Shown here: piece after piece, positions 8,484 through 16,955 of the stretch
How positions within the stretch are numbered: position 1 is the stretch's first letter
How the letters are laid out: the number at the start of each line of letters is the position of its first letter
Origin: G963666705 sp963666705
Lineage (GTDB): Bacteria; Pseudomonadota; Alphaproteobacteria; CADEGL01
Assembly: GCA_963666705.2 (NCBI GenBank)
Contig: CAXXKO010000001.1
Coordinates: forward strand, 806,001 to 870,000
Reading direction: 5' to 3'
Length of the DNA: 64,000 nucleotides
Translations under genes and position numbers: made by a program
Notes under the pieces: generated by a model
Told to the model about the DNA's origin: nothing
Database searches by the model: none
What the model saw: the letters and a program-made list of their open reading frames with translations, nothing else

Positions 8484-9806
8484 ATGAGCGCGGAACCCCG
8501 CGATATCCTCGACATGAATGCTTTCGACGGCAATGCCGACGGCGAGGACGACGATACCCTGCTCAATCGCCGCATGAGAAATGTCGGTGCCGCGTCCGTA
8601 TTGTTCTACAAGCAACCCATTGAAATGGTGCGCGGGCGTGGGTGCTGGCTCGAGGCCGCCGATGGAACCCGCTATCTCGATTTCTACAACAATGTTCCCT
8701 CGGTCGGCCATTGCCACCCGGGCGTGGTTGCCGCGATACGGCACCAACTGGGAGAGCTGAACGTCAACTCGCGTTATCTGAATGCCACGACGGAGATGTA
8801 TCTGGAACGGCTGAAGGCGACCCTGCCCACGCGCCTTTCCAATATCCTGCTGGCCTGCAGCGGTAGTGAAGCCAATGACCTCGCGATCCGCGTGGCGAAG
8901 ATCGAGACCGGCTGCACCGGATTCATCGTTACGAAAACGGCATATCACGGCAATACATCGGCGGTGCTCGAGCTCTCGCCGGCCGCCTTCAAGCGAGGCA
9001 AGCCGCCGCCTCATGTAGAGGTCATCCCGCCGCCCACGGCCGCGGCCTATGGCGCGAACATCGCTGGTGGCTTTACCGATGCGGTGTGCCGGGCGATTCA
9101 CGCGTTACGCGGAAGAGGATATGGGTTTGCCGGGCTGATCTGCGATCCGATATTCTCGAGCGATGGAATTTTCCCCCATCCGGCCGGATTTCTAGGGACG
9201 GCGGCGACCGCGGTGAGGAGCGCCGGCGGCGTGTTCATCGCCGATGAAGTGCAGCCGGGATTTGGACGGACAGGCCACATGTGGGGGTTCGAGCGTCACG
9301 GTATAACGCCGGACATCGTCACCATGGGCAAGCCGATGGGCAACGGCTATCCAATGTCGGGGATGGCCACGAGCCCGGAATTGCTGGCGAAGCTTTGTGA
9401 GGATTTCGGCTATTTCAGCACCTTCGGCGGCACAGCCGCTTCAGCCGCCGCTGGGCTTGCGGTACTCGATGCGATTCGCGATGAGGGACTCCAGGAGAAC
9501 GCGACAAACATCGGCGCCTATCTCGCGGCGCGCCTTCAAGCCATCGCCGAGGCCGACGAGCGGGTGAGCGAGGTCCGAAGCGCCGGTCTCTTCATAGGGA
9601 TCGACCTTTGCCGTGATGGGAGCCCATCCGAACCTGATCCGGGGTTGGCCGACCAACTGGTCAATAGCTTGTGTGAGCGCCGGGTCCTGATCGGCTCCGC
9701 CGGACCCTATGGCCATACGCTGAAAATTCGGCCGCCGCTCTGCCTGACCCGGGAAGACGCGGATTTCTTCGCCGATGCGCTTACCGAAACCCTGCGCACG
9801 GCTTGA
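8484..9806 (+). CDS. Class-III PLP enzyme, probable amine-phosphate phospho-lyase
   Basis: A 440-residue fold-type-I PLP enzyme. The active-site Lys lies in TMGKPMGNGYPMSG (about residue 283). GKPMGNG, the NNV.SVGHCHPGVV stretch and LNVNSRYL are hallmarks of the ethanolamine-phosphate/phosphohydroxylysine phospho-lyase branch (AGXT2L1/2) rather than ordinary transaminases. IADEVQPGFGRTG supplies the Asp that pairs with the PLP ring. Expected reaction: elimination of phosphate and ammonia from an O-phospho-amine, giving an aldehyde. The upstream kinase would make that substrate. General annotation would be 'aspartate aminotransferase family'. Confidence 0.82.
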   Translation: MSAEPRDILDMNAFDGNADGEDDDTLLNRRMRNVGAASVLFYKQPIEMVRGRGCWLEAADGTRYLDFYNNVPSVGHCHPGVVAAIRHQLGELNVNSRYLNATTEMYLERLKATLPTRLSNILLACSGSEANDLAIRVAKIETGCTGFIVTKTAYHGNTSAVLELSPAAFKRGKPPPHVEVIPPPTAAAYGANIAGGFTDAVCRAIHALRGRGYGFAGLICDPIFSSDGIFPHPAGFLGTAATAVRSAGGVFIADEVQPGFGRTGHMWGFERHGITPDIVTMGKPMGNGYPMSGMATSPELLAKLCEDFGYFSTFGGTAASAAAGLAVLDAIRDEGLQENATNIGAYLAARLQAIAEADERVSEVRSAGLFIGIDLCRDGSPSEPDPGLADQLVNSLCERRVLIGSAGPYGHTLKIRPPLCLTREDADFFADALTETLRTA

Positions 9807-9982
9807 GGAACGCGATCAGGTCGAACAAGCTCACGGATATGGTCGGCGCGTGTCGTGCGCCGTACTCGCGGTATGCCGGCTCGAGTGTCTCATACATAGC
9901 GTAATTCCGGTGGTCACTCTCCCGGGCCTATGATGCGGGGTCACGAGTAAGCGCCCCAATAGGCAAACCAAGGAGAGTGACC

Positions 9983-11017
9983 ATGACGGAGTATGTTGGG
10001 TTTGATGTGTCGAAGGAAGAGACGGCGTTTTGCGTGAAGGACGTGGCGGGAAAGATATTGGCGCGCGGCAAGGTTGCGACCGATCCGGGGGCGCTGTTCG
10101 CAGCTTTGCGGGAGCATTGTCTGTGCCCTGGCCGTATCGTTCTGGAGACGGGTACGCTGAGTGGCTGGCTGGCGCGGGATCTGGGCCGGCTGGGGGTCTC
10201 GGTCGATGTGATCGACGCGCGCCAGGCGAACGCTGTGATGCGTCTTCAGCACAACAAGACGGATGCGAACGACGCCGAGCTCTTGGCGGAGATCGCGCGC
10301 ACGGGGTTTTGCCGCCCTGTGGCGGTGAAGATCGAGGTGGCGCAAGAGGCGCGGGCACTTCTCAAGGCGCGCTGTCATCTGGTGCGCCAGCGGCGCGATA
10401 CGGAGAACGCGATCCGTGGCCTGTTGGGGTCGTTGGGCCTTCGCTTTCCCAAGGGATCGGGCAAGCTGGCCGGACGCGTCCGCGAGGCGTTGGAGGGGCG
10501 TCCCGAGCTGAAGGTGATGATCGAGCCGCTTCTGTCCGCGGCGGCGGCGCTGGGCCGCGAGATCGGGCGGCTGGACGAGGCGGTCGTGGCGCGGGCGAAA
10601 GGCTCTCCGGCCTGCCGCTTGCTGATGAGCACGCCGGGGGTGGGGCCGGTGACGGCGCTGGCCTATGTGGCGACCATTGGCGAAGCGGAGCGGTTCGCCA
10701 AATCGCGCGCGGTGGGGGCCTATGTGGGGCTCACGTCGCGGCGCTGGCAGTCGGGTGGGATGGACTATTCGGGGCGCATCTCGAAACACGGCGACGCCAT
10801 GCTGCGGGCGCTGCTCTACGAGGCCGCCAACAGCCTTCTGACGGTGGTCCGCAAGGCCCATCCGCTGAAGGACTGGGCGCGCCGGATCAAGAGGCGGACC
10901 AGCCACAAGAAGGCCTGCGTGGCGCTGGCGCGCCGGCTGGCGGTGATCCTGCACCGGATGCTGATCACCGGCGAAGCCTTCCGCTGGCCGGAAAAGGAGG
11001 CCGTGGCGACGGTGTAA
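9983..11017 (+). CDS. IS110-family DEDD transposase
   Basis: A 344-residue serine/DEDD recombinase. The RuvC-like N-terminal domain shows YVGFDVSKEE (first Asp), VLETG (Glu) and NKTDANDAELLAE (Asp pair). The C-terminal Tnp_20 domain has the conserved STPGVGPVTA segment and the GAYVGLTSRR / GRISKHGDAMLR region that carries the catalytic serine in this family. An AAGGAG site 7-12 nt upstream of ATG 9983 decides the start; a GTG two codons earlier is too close. The protein looks complete and so potentially active. Confidence 0.92.
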   Translation: MTEYVGFDVSKEETAFCVKDVAGKILARGKVATDPGALFAALREHCLCPGRIVLETGTLSGWLARDLGRLGVSVDVIDARQANAVMRLQHNKTDANDAELLAEIARTGFCRPVAVKIEVAQEARALLKARCHLVRQRRDTENAIRGLLGSLGLRFPKGSGKLAGRVREALEGRPELKVMIEPLLSAAAALGREIGRLDEAVVARAKGSPACRLLMSTPGVGPVTALAYVATIGEAERFAKSRAVGAYVGLTSRRWQSGGMDYSGRISKHGDAMLRALLYEAANSLLTVVRKAHPLKDWARRIKRRTSHKKACVALARRLAVILHRMLITGEAFRWPEKEAVATV

Positions 11018-11262
11018 ACGAGCACGAGGAAACGAGAGAGTTCCGCGAGAAGCGGAAGACCCGTCCCCGCCGGGACGATGGCCGAGGCGATCCCGTTCGC
11101 TTGGCTGCAAGGCGGACAGCCGTTCGCGATTGCGCCTGATACCTTGGGAGGCCGAAGCCAAAGGGCACTATCATGAAGCGACCCGGCGGACCCGTCGGGG
11201 AAGACTTCGCAGACAACCGTGTTCCCGGCGGAGACAAGGGTCCGGAAGGGCTTGACCAACGA
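11018..11262 (+). ncRNA. Candidate bridge-RNA region of the IS1111-type element
   Basis: This is the non-coding segment between the transposase stop and the right sub-terminal repeat. In the IS110 family a structured 'bridge' RNA from the non-coding end pairs with donor and target DNA, and in the IS1111 group it lies downstream of the transposase. Several short self-complementary GC stretches are visible. I cannot fold it or define loops by eye, so the call rests on position and family knowledge. Confidence 0.4.
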
Positions 11263-11277
11263 ACCGGAATTAGACAA

Positions 11278-11312
11278 CCAGACGGCGATGAGCTTGACTC
11301 ATCGCCGTCTGG
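11278..11312. terminator. Perfect 15-bp hairpin beside the IS1111-type element
   Basis: Arms 11278-11292 and 11298-11312 (CCAGACGGCGATGAG and its complement) are separated by the 5-nt loop CTTGA. It lies a few bases outside the right repeat of the IS. It may be the original terminator of the kinase/phospho-lyase operon or of the minus-strand propeller gene, or a REP-like target. There is no U-tract. Confidence 0.55.
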
Positions 11313-11427
11313 CAAGCGCGCCGTCAGCCCGCGCGCCCGAGCTTATGCGAGGTAAGCCAAGGCCGCGGACGCGGCCGCCCGGCGCTTGAGGGATCATACG
11401 ATCGGTCTTTCTTAAGGCCGGTCGGTA

Positions 11428-12606
11428 TCAGTGTCCCAGAAGGTGGTTCCACTCGGGCAGGAGCACGATGGAATTGGGGTTGAAGCCCTGGTTCTTGAGG
11501 GTGTCGATGGTCGCGATCACCTCGCCCTTGCCCAGGTCCACGACCTTGATGGATCCGTCGCTCATGCCTGGCAGGTTGAGGAGCGCGTTCTGCACGAAGG
11601 CGTACTTCTCGTCCTTGGTGACGGCCACATGGTGGGCGCCCTCGGCACTCTCGATCGTCTTCAGGAGCGTGGGCTTGGCGGGGTCCCCGCTGATGTCGAA
11701 GATGTGGAAGCGGCCGGGGCTGGCGGTCGTCACATAGAGGCGGTCGACGGCGTTGTTGAAATAGATCTCCAACGGCACGCCCACCTCGAGCTCGGCGAAG
11801 TCGAAGGCCTCGGCCGTGTCGAAACCCTGGGTGGACGGGTTCCAGGTCGCGGTCCAGAGCGAGCCGCCGAACATGTTGGTGACGTAGGCCACCGCCGGAT
11901 CGGCGTTCGGCACGAACAGGATCTCGACCGGCGCCTCGCCCGAGGGCGAGGGCTTGTTGGTGACCTTGACGCTACCCAGCACCTCGTTGGTGCTGGCCTT
12001 GATGACGCTGAGGACCTCGCCGGGATCGCCGAGGTCGGTGTGGCGCACGGTGCTGGTCACCAGGATGCGGTCGATGCCCTGGTGGATGGCGAGACCGTGG
12101 GGATAGGTGCCTGGGAGGTCGATCGTGTCGATGATCTCGTCCGTGGCCACACTGCCGACGATGACGTTGGCCGAGCCCATGCAGGTCAGGTACCAGGTCG
12201 CGTTGTCCTCGGAGAAGACGACGTCCTCGCTGGCCGTGCAGTCCACTTCGATCGGCTGAAGCCGGTACGGAAACTGGTTCATGTCGATGACGTGGAGCAG
12301 GCCCTGGCCGAGCGCCGTGACATAGGCCTTGGTCATGGTCCTGTCGTAGAAGATGTGATGGGCGACGAGGTCGGCCGGCAGCGGGATGTTCATCAGGATC
12401 TTGCCGAAACTGTCCGAGCTCGGGTCCACGTCCATGATCGCGATGCCTTCCTCGCGCTCGCCTTGGCCCGTGAGCTTGAGGGCCTTGAGCGAGTCCTCGG
12501 TCTTGCTCTCGTAATTCATCATGGCCAGGATCTCGGCATTGGCGAGCCCCGGTGCGAATGCCAACGCGAACAGCGCGCCCAGCATGGCGAAGGTCCCAAC
12601 TCTCAT
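11428..12606 (-). CDS. Secreted YncE/cytochrome-D1-like beta-propeller protein
   Basis: A 392-residue protein with a clear Sec signal peptide (MRVGTFAMLGALFALAF...GLANA, cleavage about residue 24) followed by repeated propeller blades: AYVTALGQGLLHVIDM, YLTCMGSANVIVG, DRLYVTTASPGRFHIFDI and IKVVDLGKGEVIATID. The ATG at 12606 is chosen over 12621 because GGGGAGA lies 6-12 nt before it. No catalytic residues or haem motifs are apparent. The role is likely binding or scaffolding in the periplasm. It is divergent from the cupredoxin-like gene, with about 210 nt of shared upstream DNA. Confidence 0.8.
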   Translation of the reverse strand: MRVGTFAMLGALFALAFAPGLANAEILAMMNYESKTEDSLKALKLTGQGEREEGIAIMDVDPSSDSFGKILMNIPLPADLVAHHIFYDRTMTKAYVTALGQGLLHVIDMNQFPYRLQPIEVDCTASEDVVFSEDNATWYLTCMGSANVIVGSVATDEIIDTIDLPGTYPHGLAIHQGIDRILVTSTVRHTDLGDPGEVLSVIKASTNEVLGSVKVTNKPSPSGEAPVEILFVPNADPAVAYVTNMFGGSLWTATWNPSTQGFDTAEAFDFAELEVGVPLEIYFNNAVDRLYVTTASPGRFHIFDISGDPAKPTLLKTIESAEGAHHVAVTKDEKYAFVQNALLNLPGMSDGSIKVVDLGKGEVIATIDTLKNQGFNPNSIVLLPEWNHLLGH

Positions 12607-12716
12607 GTCCAATCTCCCCATGGTGCCGACGGTCGCGCCGGACTGGTCGTGGTCGTCTCGCTATCGACGGGCCGCTTCCCGGCGCGGGGCCTTTTGGCAG
12701 CCATTCCTTATCCTAC

Positions 12717-12722
12717 ATTATA
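12717..12722 (-). promoter_or_regulatory. Candidate -10 box for the beta-propeller gene
   Basis: On the minus strand this reads TATAAT, an exact sigma70 consensus -10 in otherwise GC-rich DNA, about 110 nt upstream of the start codon. No convincing -35 is found 16-18 nt upstream, so an extended or activated promoter would be needed. Confidence 0.3.
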
Positions 12723-12819
12723 CGGTAAGAGCGGCGCGTCGGCTTGAAAAATGGGCCAAGCTTTTCGCGTGGACGATTCACGCTATAGTGAAGCCGTTGA
12801 GTTGAAAGGAAAATTGGTC

Positions 12820-13215
12820 GTGAGAATATCCGCACCGATCTCTCGTCCGTCCTGTCGCCGGTGGCTGTCTCTTGCCGTGGCGCTGGCGTTGGCTCTCTGT
12901 GCCGGCGCCCTGGCGGCCGAGGAGCCCAAAACGTTCGACCTCCGCATCGAGAACCGCGCGGTCGTGGGGAGCGAGGATACCATCCGGGTCCAGGACGACG
13001 ACCAGGTGGAGCTGCGCTGGACCACGGACGAGCGGGTCGAGCTGCATCTCCACGGCTACAACATCTCCCTCGATGTCAGGCCGGGGGAGACCGCCACCAT
13101 GTCGTTCGAGGCCTTCGCCACGGGGCGTTATCCCATCACCAGTCATGGCTTCGGCAACGGGGAGAGGAGCCACTCCAAGGGCGCCCTCATCTATCTCGAA
13201 GTCCATCCGCGCTGA
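12820..13215 (+). CDS. Exported cupredoxin-like domain protein
   Basis: A 131-residue protein with a signal peptide (RRWLSLAVALALALCAGALAA) and one cupredoxin-like beta-sandwich: DQVELRWTTDE, HLHGYNISLDVRPGET and GRYPITSHGF. HLHGY is typical of EfeO/cupredoxin_1-type domains in membrane-linked redox clusters. A full type-1 copper set (His, Cys, His, Met) is not evident because there is no Cys near the C-terminus, so copper binding is uncertain. The GTG at 12820 has AAAGGA 10 nt upstream. It lies 9 nt before the membrane-protein gene and is probably in an operon with it. Confidence 0.75.
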   Translation: MRISAPISRPSCRRWLSLAVALALALCAGALAAEEPKTFDLRIENRAVVGSEDTIRVQDDDQVELRWTTDERVELHLHGYNISLDVRPGETATMSFEAFATGRYPITSHGFGNGERSHSKGALIYLEVHPR

Positions 13216-13224
13216 GCGGCGGCG

Positions 13225-14730
13225 ATGGCGCGGGGGGGGGGGGGGGGGGGGGGCGATTGGGCGGCCGGCGGGCTCGTGGCGTCACTGGCCCTTCTCGCCG
13301 CCGGCCCGGCCGCCGCGCACGCCTTCGGCGCCCGCTACGACCCGCCGGTGCCGCTTGCGATCTACCTGACCGGCGCCGGCGCCGCCGTCTTCCTGTCCTT
13401 CGTCGTGATGGCGCTCTTCGACCGCCGCGCGCCCGGCTTGCGCGGCTATCCCAGCATCGACCTCCTGGCCACGGCGCCCGGCCGCCTGCTGGCCCATCCG
13501 GGCGTCCTGCTCGCGCTCCGGATCCTGTCGGTCGCCGTCTTCGCCCTCGTCCTGGCGACTGGCCTCCTGAGCACGGGCAATCCGCTCCGGAACTTCGCGC
13601 CCACCTTCGTCTGGGTCATCTGGTGGGTGGGCATGGCCTATGTCTCGGCGCTGCTCGGCGACCTATGGTCGGCTCTCAACCCGTGGGACACCCTCTTCGG
13701 CTGGCTCGAGGCCCTGTTCCGCCGCTCGGGTCCCGAGGCCGGGATCAGCCTCGACCGGCCCTGTCCCGCCTGGGTCGGCGTGTGGCCCGCCGCTATCTTG
13801 TTCTGGGTCTATGCCTGGCTCGAGCTGATCTCCGACGCAGGCGAGCGCCCGAGCCAGCTCGCCGGCCTCATCATCGTCTATTCGGCCATTGTCTGGGCCG
13901 GCATGGCCGTCTTCGGGCGCGAGGCGTGGCTGAGGCGCGGCGAGGTGTTCACCGTCGCCTTCGGACTCCTGGCCCGGTTCGCGCCCTTCGCCGGCCGGCC
14001 GGCCGGAGAGGACGGGGTGCCGCGGCAGTGGCGCCTGAGGCCCTACGCCGTCGGCCTCCTGACCGAGGGGCCGGTGCATTGGTCGCTGCTGGTCTTCACC
14101 CTCTCCGTCCTCGCCACCGTGACTTTCGACGGCTTCAAGGAGACGCCGGCCTGGGCGGCCGTCCTGGTCTGGGTCACCACCGACCTCACGATCCGGCCGC
14201 TGCTGATCGCGCTGCGGGCCATGGGCCTCGACCTCCTCATGCTGGTGGAGACGGTGGGCTTCGTCCTCTTCCCGCTGCTCTTCGCGCTCGCCTATCTCGG
14301 CTTCTGCGCGGTCATGTCCTGGACTGGGGGGCGGCACCTGTCCGTGGGCCAGGTGGCGCGCCTTTTCGTGCTCTCGCTGGTGCCCATCGCCATCGCCTAT
14401 CACCTGGCACACTACATGTCCTACCTGTTGCTCGCGGGCCAGCTCGTCATCCCCCTCGCCTCCGACCCCTTCGGCTTCGGCTGGAACCTGTTCGGCACCG
14501 CCGCCTACGCCATCGACATCAGTGTCATCGACGCCAAGAGCGTCTGGTTCCTCGCCGTCGGCGCCATCGTCATCGGCCATATCGCCGCCGTCTATCTGTC
14601 CCACGTCATGGCCCTGCGCGCCTATCCCGACAGCCGCTCCGCCATGCGCAGCCAGTACCCCATGCTCGTCCTCATGGTGGGCTACACCATGACCAGCCTG
14701 TGGATCCTGTCCCAGCCCGTGGTGGAGTAG
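13225..14730 (+). CDS. Polytopic membrane protein (FedA/fenitrothion-hydrolase-like family)
   Basis: About 500 residues with a signal-like N-terminus (LVASLALLAAGPAAAHAFG) and roughly 11-12 hydrophobic helices. AHAFGARYDPPVPL followed by NFAPTFVWVIWWVG and LGDLWSALNPWDTL resembles integral membrane proteins annotated as fenitrothion hydrolase (FedA type) in other bacteria; the natural function is unknown. The first codons are unreliable because they run through 22 consecutive G (MARGGGGGGG). A start inside or after the tract cannot be excluded. The cupredoxin-like partner upstream suggests a metal- or redox-linked membrane module. Confidence 0.65.
   Translation: MARGGGGGGGDWAAGGLVASLALLAAGPAAAHAFGARYDPPVPLAIYLTGAGAAVFLSFVVMALFDRRAPGLRGYPSIDLLATAPGRLLAHPGVLLALRILSVAVFALVLATGLLSTGNPLRNFAPTFVWVIWWVGMAYVSALLGDLWSALNPWDTLFGWLEALFRRSGPEAGISLDRPCPAWVGVWPAAILFWVYAWLELISDAGERPSQLAGLIIVYSAIVWAGMAVFGREAWLRRGEVFTVAFGLLARFAPFAGRPAGEDGVPRQWRLRPYAVGLLTEGPVHWSLLVFTLSVLATVTFDGFKETPAWAAVLVWVTTDLTIRPLLIALRAMGLDLLMLVETVGFVLFPLLFALAYLGFCAVMSWTGGRHLSVGQVARLFVLSLVPIAIAYHLAHYMSYLLLAGQLVIPLASDPFGFGWNLFGTAAYAIDISVIDAKSVWFLAVGAIVIGHIAAVYLSHVMALRAYPDSRSAMRSQYPMLVLMVGYTMTSLWILSQPVVE
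13232..13253 (+). repeat. 22-base homopolymeric G tract at a gene start
   Basis: An uninterrupted run of 22 G in codons 3-10 of the membrane-protein gene. Such tracts are slippage-prone and in some pathogens switch genes on and off. They are also a known artefact of two-colour Illumina chemistry and of gap closure. The reading frame is open at this tract length. Confidence 0.9.
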
Positions 14731-14749
14731 GGGCAGGCGACGGCAGCGC

Positions 14750-15652
14750 TCACCAGACACCACGCGCGGCAAACCTCTCGACGAGGAAATCGACGAAGGC
14801 CCGCACCTTGGGCGGCAGGTGGCGTTGGTGCGGGTAGACTGCGTAGAGGGGGCTCTCGGCCGGCACGGCCTTGTAACCTGCCAGCACCTCACGGAGGTGG
14901 CCCGCGCGCAGCTCCGGCCCCACCAGCCACTCGGGCAGCAGCACGAGACCGAGCCCGGCGACCGCGGCCGCGGCAAGGGCTTGGCCGTCGTTCGCGAAGA
15001 GAGCGCCCGAGACCCGAACGCCCGAATCCCCGTCCGATCCCCGGAAGCGCCACTCGTTGCTGCCCGGGTGCGAGCGGAACGTGAGGCAGGCGTGGTCCGT
15101 CAGGTCCCGGGGCGCCCGCGGGGCACCCGCCGCCTTCAGGTAGCCTGGGCTGGCGCAAACCACCCGCCGACCGGTGCCGATCCGGCGCGCGATCAGGCTC
15201 GAATCCCGCTGCCGTCCGACACGGATGGCGAGGTCGAAGCCGCCCTCGACCAGGTCCAGAATCGCGTCGGTCACGCTCATGACGACCTCGATCGCCGGGT
15301 AGGTGTCGCGGAAGTCCTTGAGTGCGGGAGCGATGTGCAGGCGCGCCAAGCTGGCCGGCACGGCGAGGCGCAGGATGCCGCTCGGCGCCCCATCCGTTTG
15401 CGACACGGCGAGCCGCGCCTCGTCCACCTCGATCAGGATAGGCACCACCCGCTGGTGGAAGAGCCGCCCCGCGTCCGTGAGGCTCAGCTTGCGCGTGGTG
15501 CGGTGGAAGAGGCGCACGCCGAGGTCGTCCTCGAGCTCGCCGATGCGGCGCGAGACGGACGAGGGCGACATGCCCACTTGCCGGCCGGCGGCCGAAAAGC
15601 CGCCCGCCTCCACCACCCGCGCGAAGATGCGCATGCCAGCAAGGCTGTTCAT
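14750..15652 (-). CDS. LysR-family transcriptional regulator
   Basis: A 300-residue regulator. The N-terminal winged helix-turn-helix (GMRIFARVVEAGGFSAAGRQ, then SPSSVSRRIGELEDDLGVRLF) is followed by the RTTRKLSLTDAG wing and a periplasmic-binding-type effector domain (LRLAVPASLAR, FDLAIRVG, VVCASPGYL). It is of the CrgA/DmlR sub-type. Start MNSLAG is taken at 15652 from the family N-terminus. Divergent from a quinone-reductase-like gene, which it probably controls together with itself. Confidence 0.92.
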   Translation of the reverse strand: MNSLAGMRIFARVVEAGGFSAAGRQVGMSPSSVSRRIGELEDDLGVRLFHRTTRKLSLTDAGRLFHQRVVPILIEVDEARLAVSQTDGAPSGILRLAVPASLARLHIAPALKDFRDTYPAIEVVMSVTDAILDLVEGGFDLAIRVGRQRDSSLIARRIGTGRRVVCASPGYLKAAGAPRAPRDLTDHACLTFRSHPGSNEWRFRGSDGDSGVRVSGALFANDGQALAAAAVAGLGLVLLPEWLVGPELRAGHLREVLAGYKAVPAESPLYAVYPHQRHLPPKVRAFVDFLVERFAARGVW

Positions 15653-15771
15653 GATCCAACTATCTTTGCATTCTTTGCACAAATCTCTCCATATTTATCC
15701 CAATTATCGAATTGCACGGCGATTGCTATCTCTTGGCCACCGACCCTTGATTCGAGAAGGAGCACCCAGCC
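15653..15771. promoter_or_regulatory. Divergent LysR/oxidoreductase control region
   Basis: 119 bp of unusually AT-rich DNA between the two starts. CAATTATCGAATTG (15701-15714) has dyad arms CAATT/AATTG, and TTTGCA occurs twice nearby (15665 and 15674). These are plausible LysR-type contact sites. GAAGGAG (15757-15763) is the ribosome site of the downstream gene. Confidence 0.35.
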
Positions 15772-16806
15772 ATGAAAGCAACCGTCATCCATCGCTTCGG
15801 CGATGAGAGCGTCCTCACCTACCAGGATCTGGAGACGCCCAGGCCGCGTCCCGGACACCTGCTCATCAAAGTGCTTGCGGCCGGCGTCAACCGACTCGAC
15901 CACTACCTGCGCGAAGGCTCCGTCGTGCCCGATTTGCCCTTTCCCCATGTTCTCGGCGCTGATGCCGTGGGCGAGGTGGCCGAGTTGGGCGAGGGTGTGA
16001 CCGGCTTCGCGGTGGGCGAGCGCGTCATCGCGGCGCCGGGCTTCCCCACCGAACCGGCGGAGTTCGGCATCCGTCCGGCGTCCTCGGCACCGAGCTTTAC
16101 TTTGCCGGGTCTCGGTGTATGGGGCGCCTATGCCCAGTTCATGGAGGTGCCGGCTCCCTTCGTCCTCAAGGACGAGACCGGCCTCGATCCGGAGCTGCTG
16201 GCGACGCTGCCCGTCGCACTCGCGACGGCCGCCCGCGCGGTGAAGGAAATTGGCGCCGTCGGCACGGGGGACGCGGTGCTGGTGCAGGCCGGCGCCTCCG
16301 GCTCCGGCAGCATGCAGATCCAGGTGGCAAGGGCGCTCGGCGCCCGGGTCGCCACCACGGTGCGTGATGACGCCAAGGGCGCATTCGCGCGCAATCTCGG
16401 CGCCGAGTTGGTGATCAACACGCGCGAGGCGGATTTCGTCGCCCGTGTCCGCGACTGGACCGATGGCCGCGGCGCCGACGTGGCGATCGACAATCTGGGC
16501 GGCGACGTGCTGGCCCGGAGCATCGCGGCCGTCAAGTCGGGCGGGGTCGTCGTCGCGTTCGGATTCGCGGCGGGCACGGACGTGCGCTTCGACATCCGCG
16601 AACTGTTCTTCGCCCAGAAGCAGGTGCGCGGCTCCATGGCCAGCGACGTGAGCGACCTCGAATGGGGCCTCGATCAGATCCGCGCCGGCCGCATCAAGCC
16701 GCTCCTCGACCGCGCGCTCCCGCTCAGCGCGGCGGCGGAGGCGCACCGGCTGATCGCCGGGGGCCGGGTCAAGGGCAACTTGGCGCTTCTGCCCTGGGCC
16801 GCCTGA
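15772..16806 (+). CDS. Zinc-independent MDR alcohol dehydrogenase/quinone oxidoreductase
   Basis: A 344-residue medium-chain dehydrogenase of the NADPH:quinone reductase branch. The N-terminal GroES-like domain has AAGVNRLDHYLREG, and FPHVLGADAVGEV corresponds to the substrate loop. The Rossmann segment VLVQAGASGSGSMQIQ has an altered glycine pattern (AGASGSGS, where AAAGGVG is usual). The structural zinc Cys cluster is absent. The enzyme would reduce quinones or enones in the cytosol. The divergent LysR gene is the likely regulator. Confidence 0.88.
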   Translation: MKATVIHRFGDESVLTYQDLETPRPRPGHLLIKVLAAGVNRLDHYLREGSVVPDLPFPHVLGADAVGEVAELGEGVTGFAVGERVIAAPGFPTEPAEFGIRPASSAPSFTLPGLGVWGAYAQFMEVPAPFVLKDETGLDPELLATLPVALATAARAVKEIGAVGTGDAVLVQAGASGSGSMQIQVARALGARVATTVRDDAKGAFARNLGAELVINTREADFVARVRDWTDGRGADVAIDNLGGDVLARSIAAVKSGGVVVAFGFAAGTDVRFDIRELFFAQKQVRGSMASDVSDLEWGLDQIRAGRIKPLLDRALPLSAAAEAHRLIAGGRVKGNLALLPWAA

Positions 16807-16955
16807 CGGGCCGCGGAATCGCGTTTGTCGGGGTGGCGGGCCGCATCGGCCGTGGTGCGGCCCGCCCACGCGCCGCCACCACTGGCCGGGGGCGGTCCGG
16901 CGGGTGTAGAACGGGAGATGCGCACCAAATCTTTGCCCGCGCCGGAGACGAGACC

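Larger units (their letters stand above)
9902..11272 (+). mobile_element. IS110-family element, IS1111-type with sub-terminal inverted repeats
   Basis: TAATTCCGGT at 9902-9911 and its exact complement ACCGGAATTA at 11263-11272 frame a DEDD transposase gene. Short sub-terminal inverted repeats of this kind mark the IS1111 group, whose true ends lie a few bases outside them. No flanking direct repeat is expected. The long non-coding stretch lies downstream of the transposase, as in that group. The right end falls within a few bases of a 15-bp hairpin (11278-11312), a likely target feature. Confidence 0.8.

Noticed and set aside
12861..14837. Second long plus-strand frame over the cupredoxin/membrane genes
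   Set aside because: Arg/Pro-rich translation with no domain; the hydrophobic helices and the signal peptide are in the other frame.
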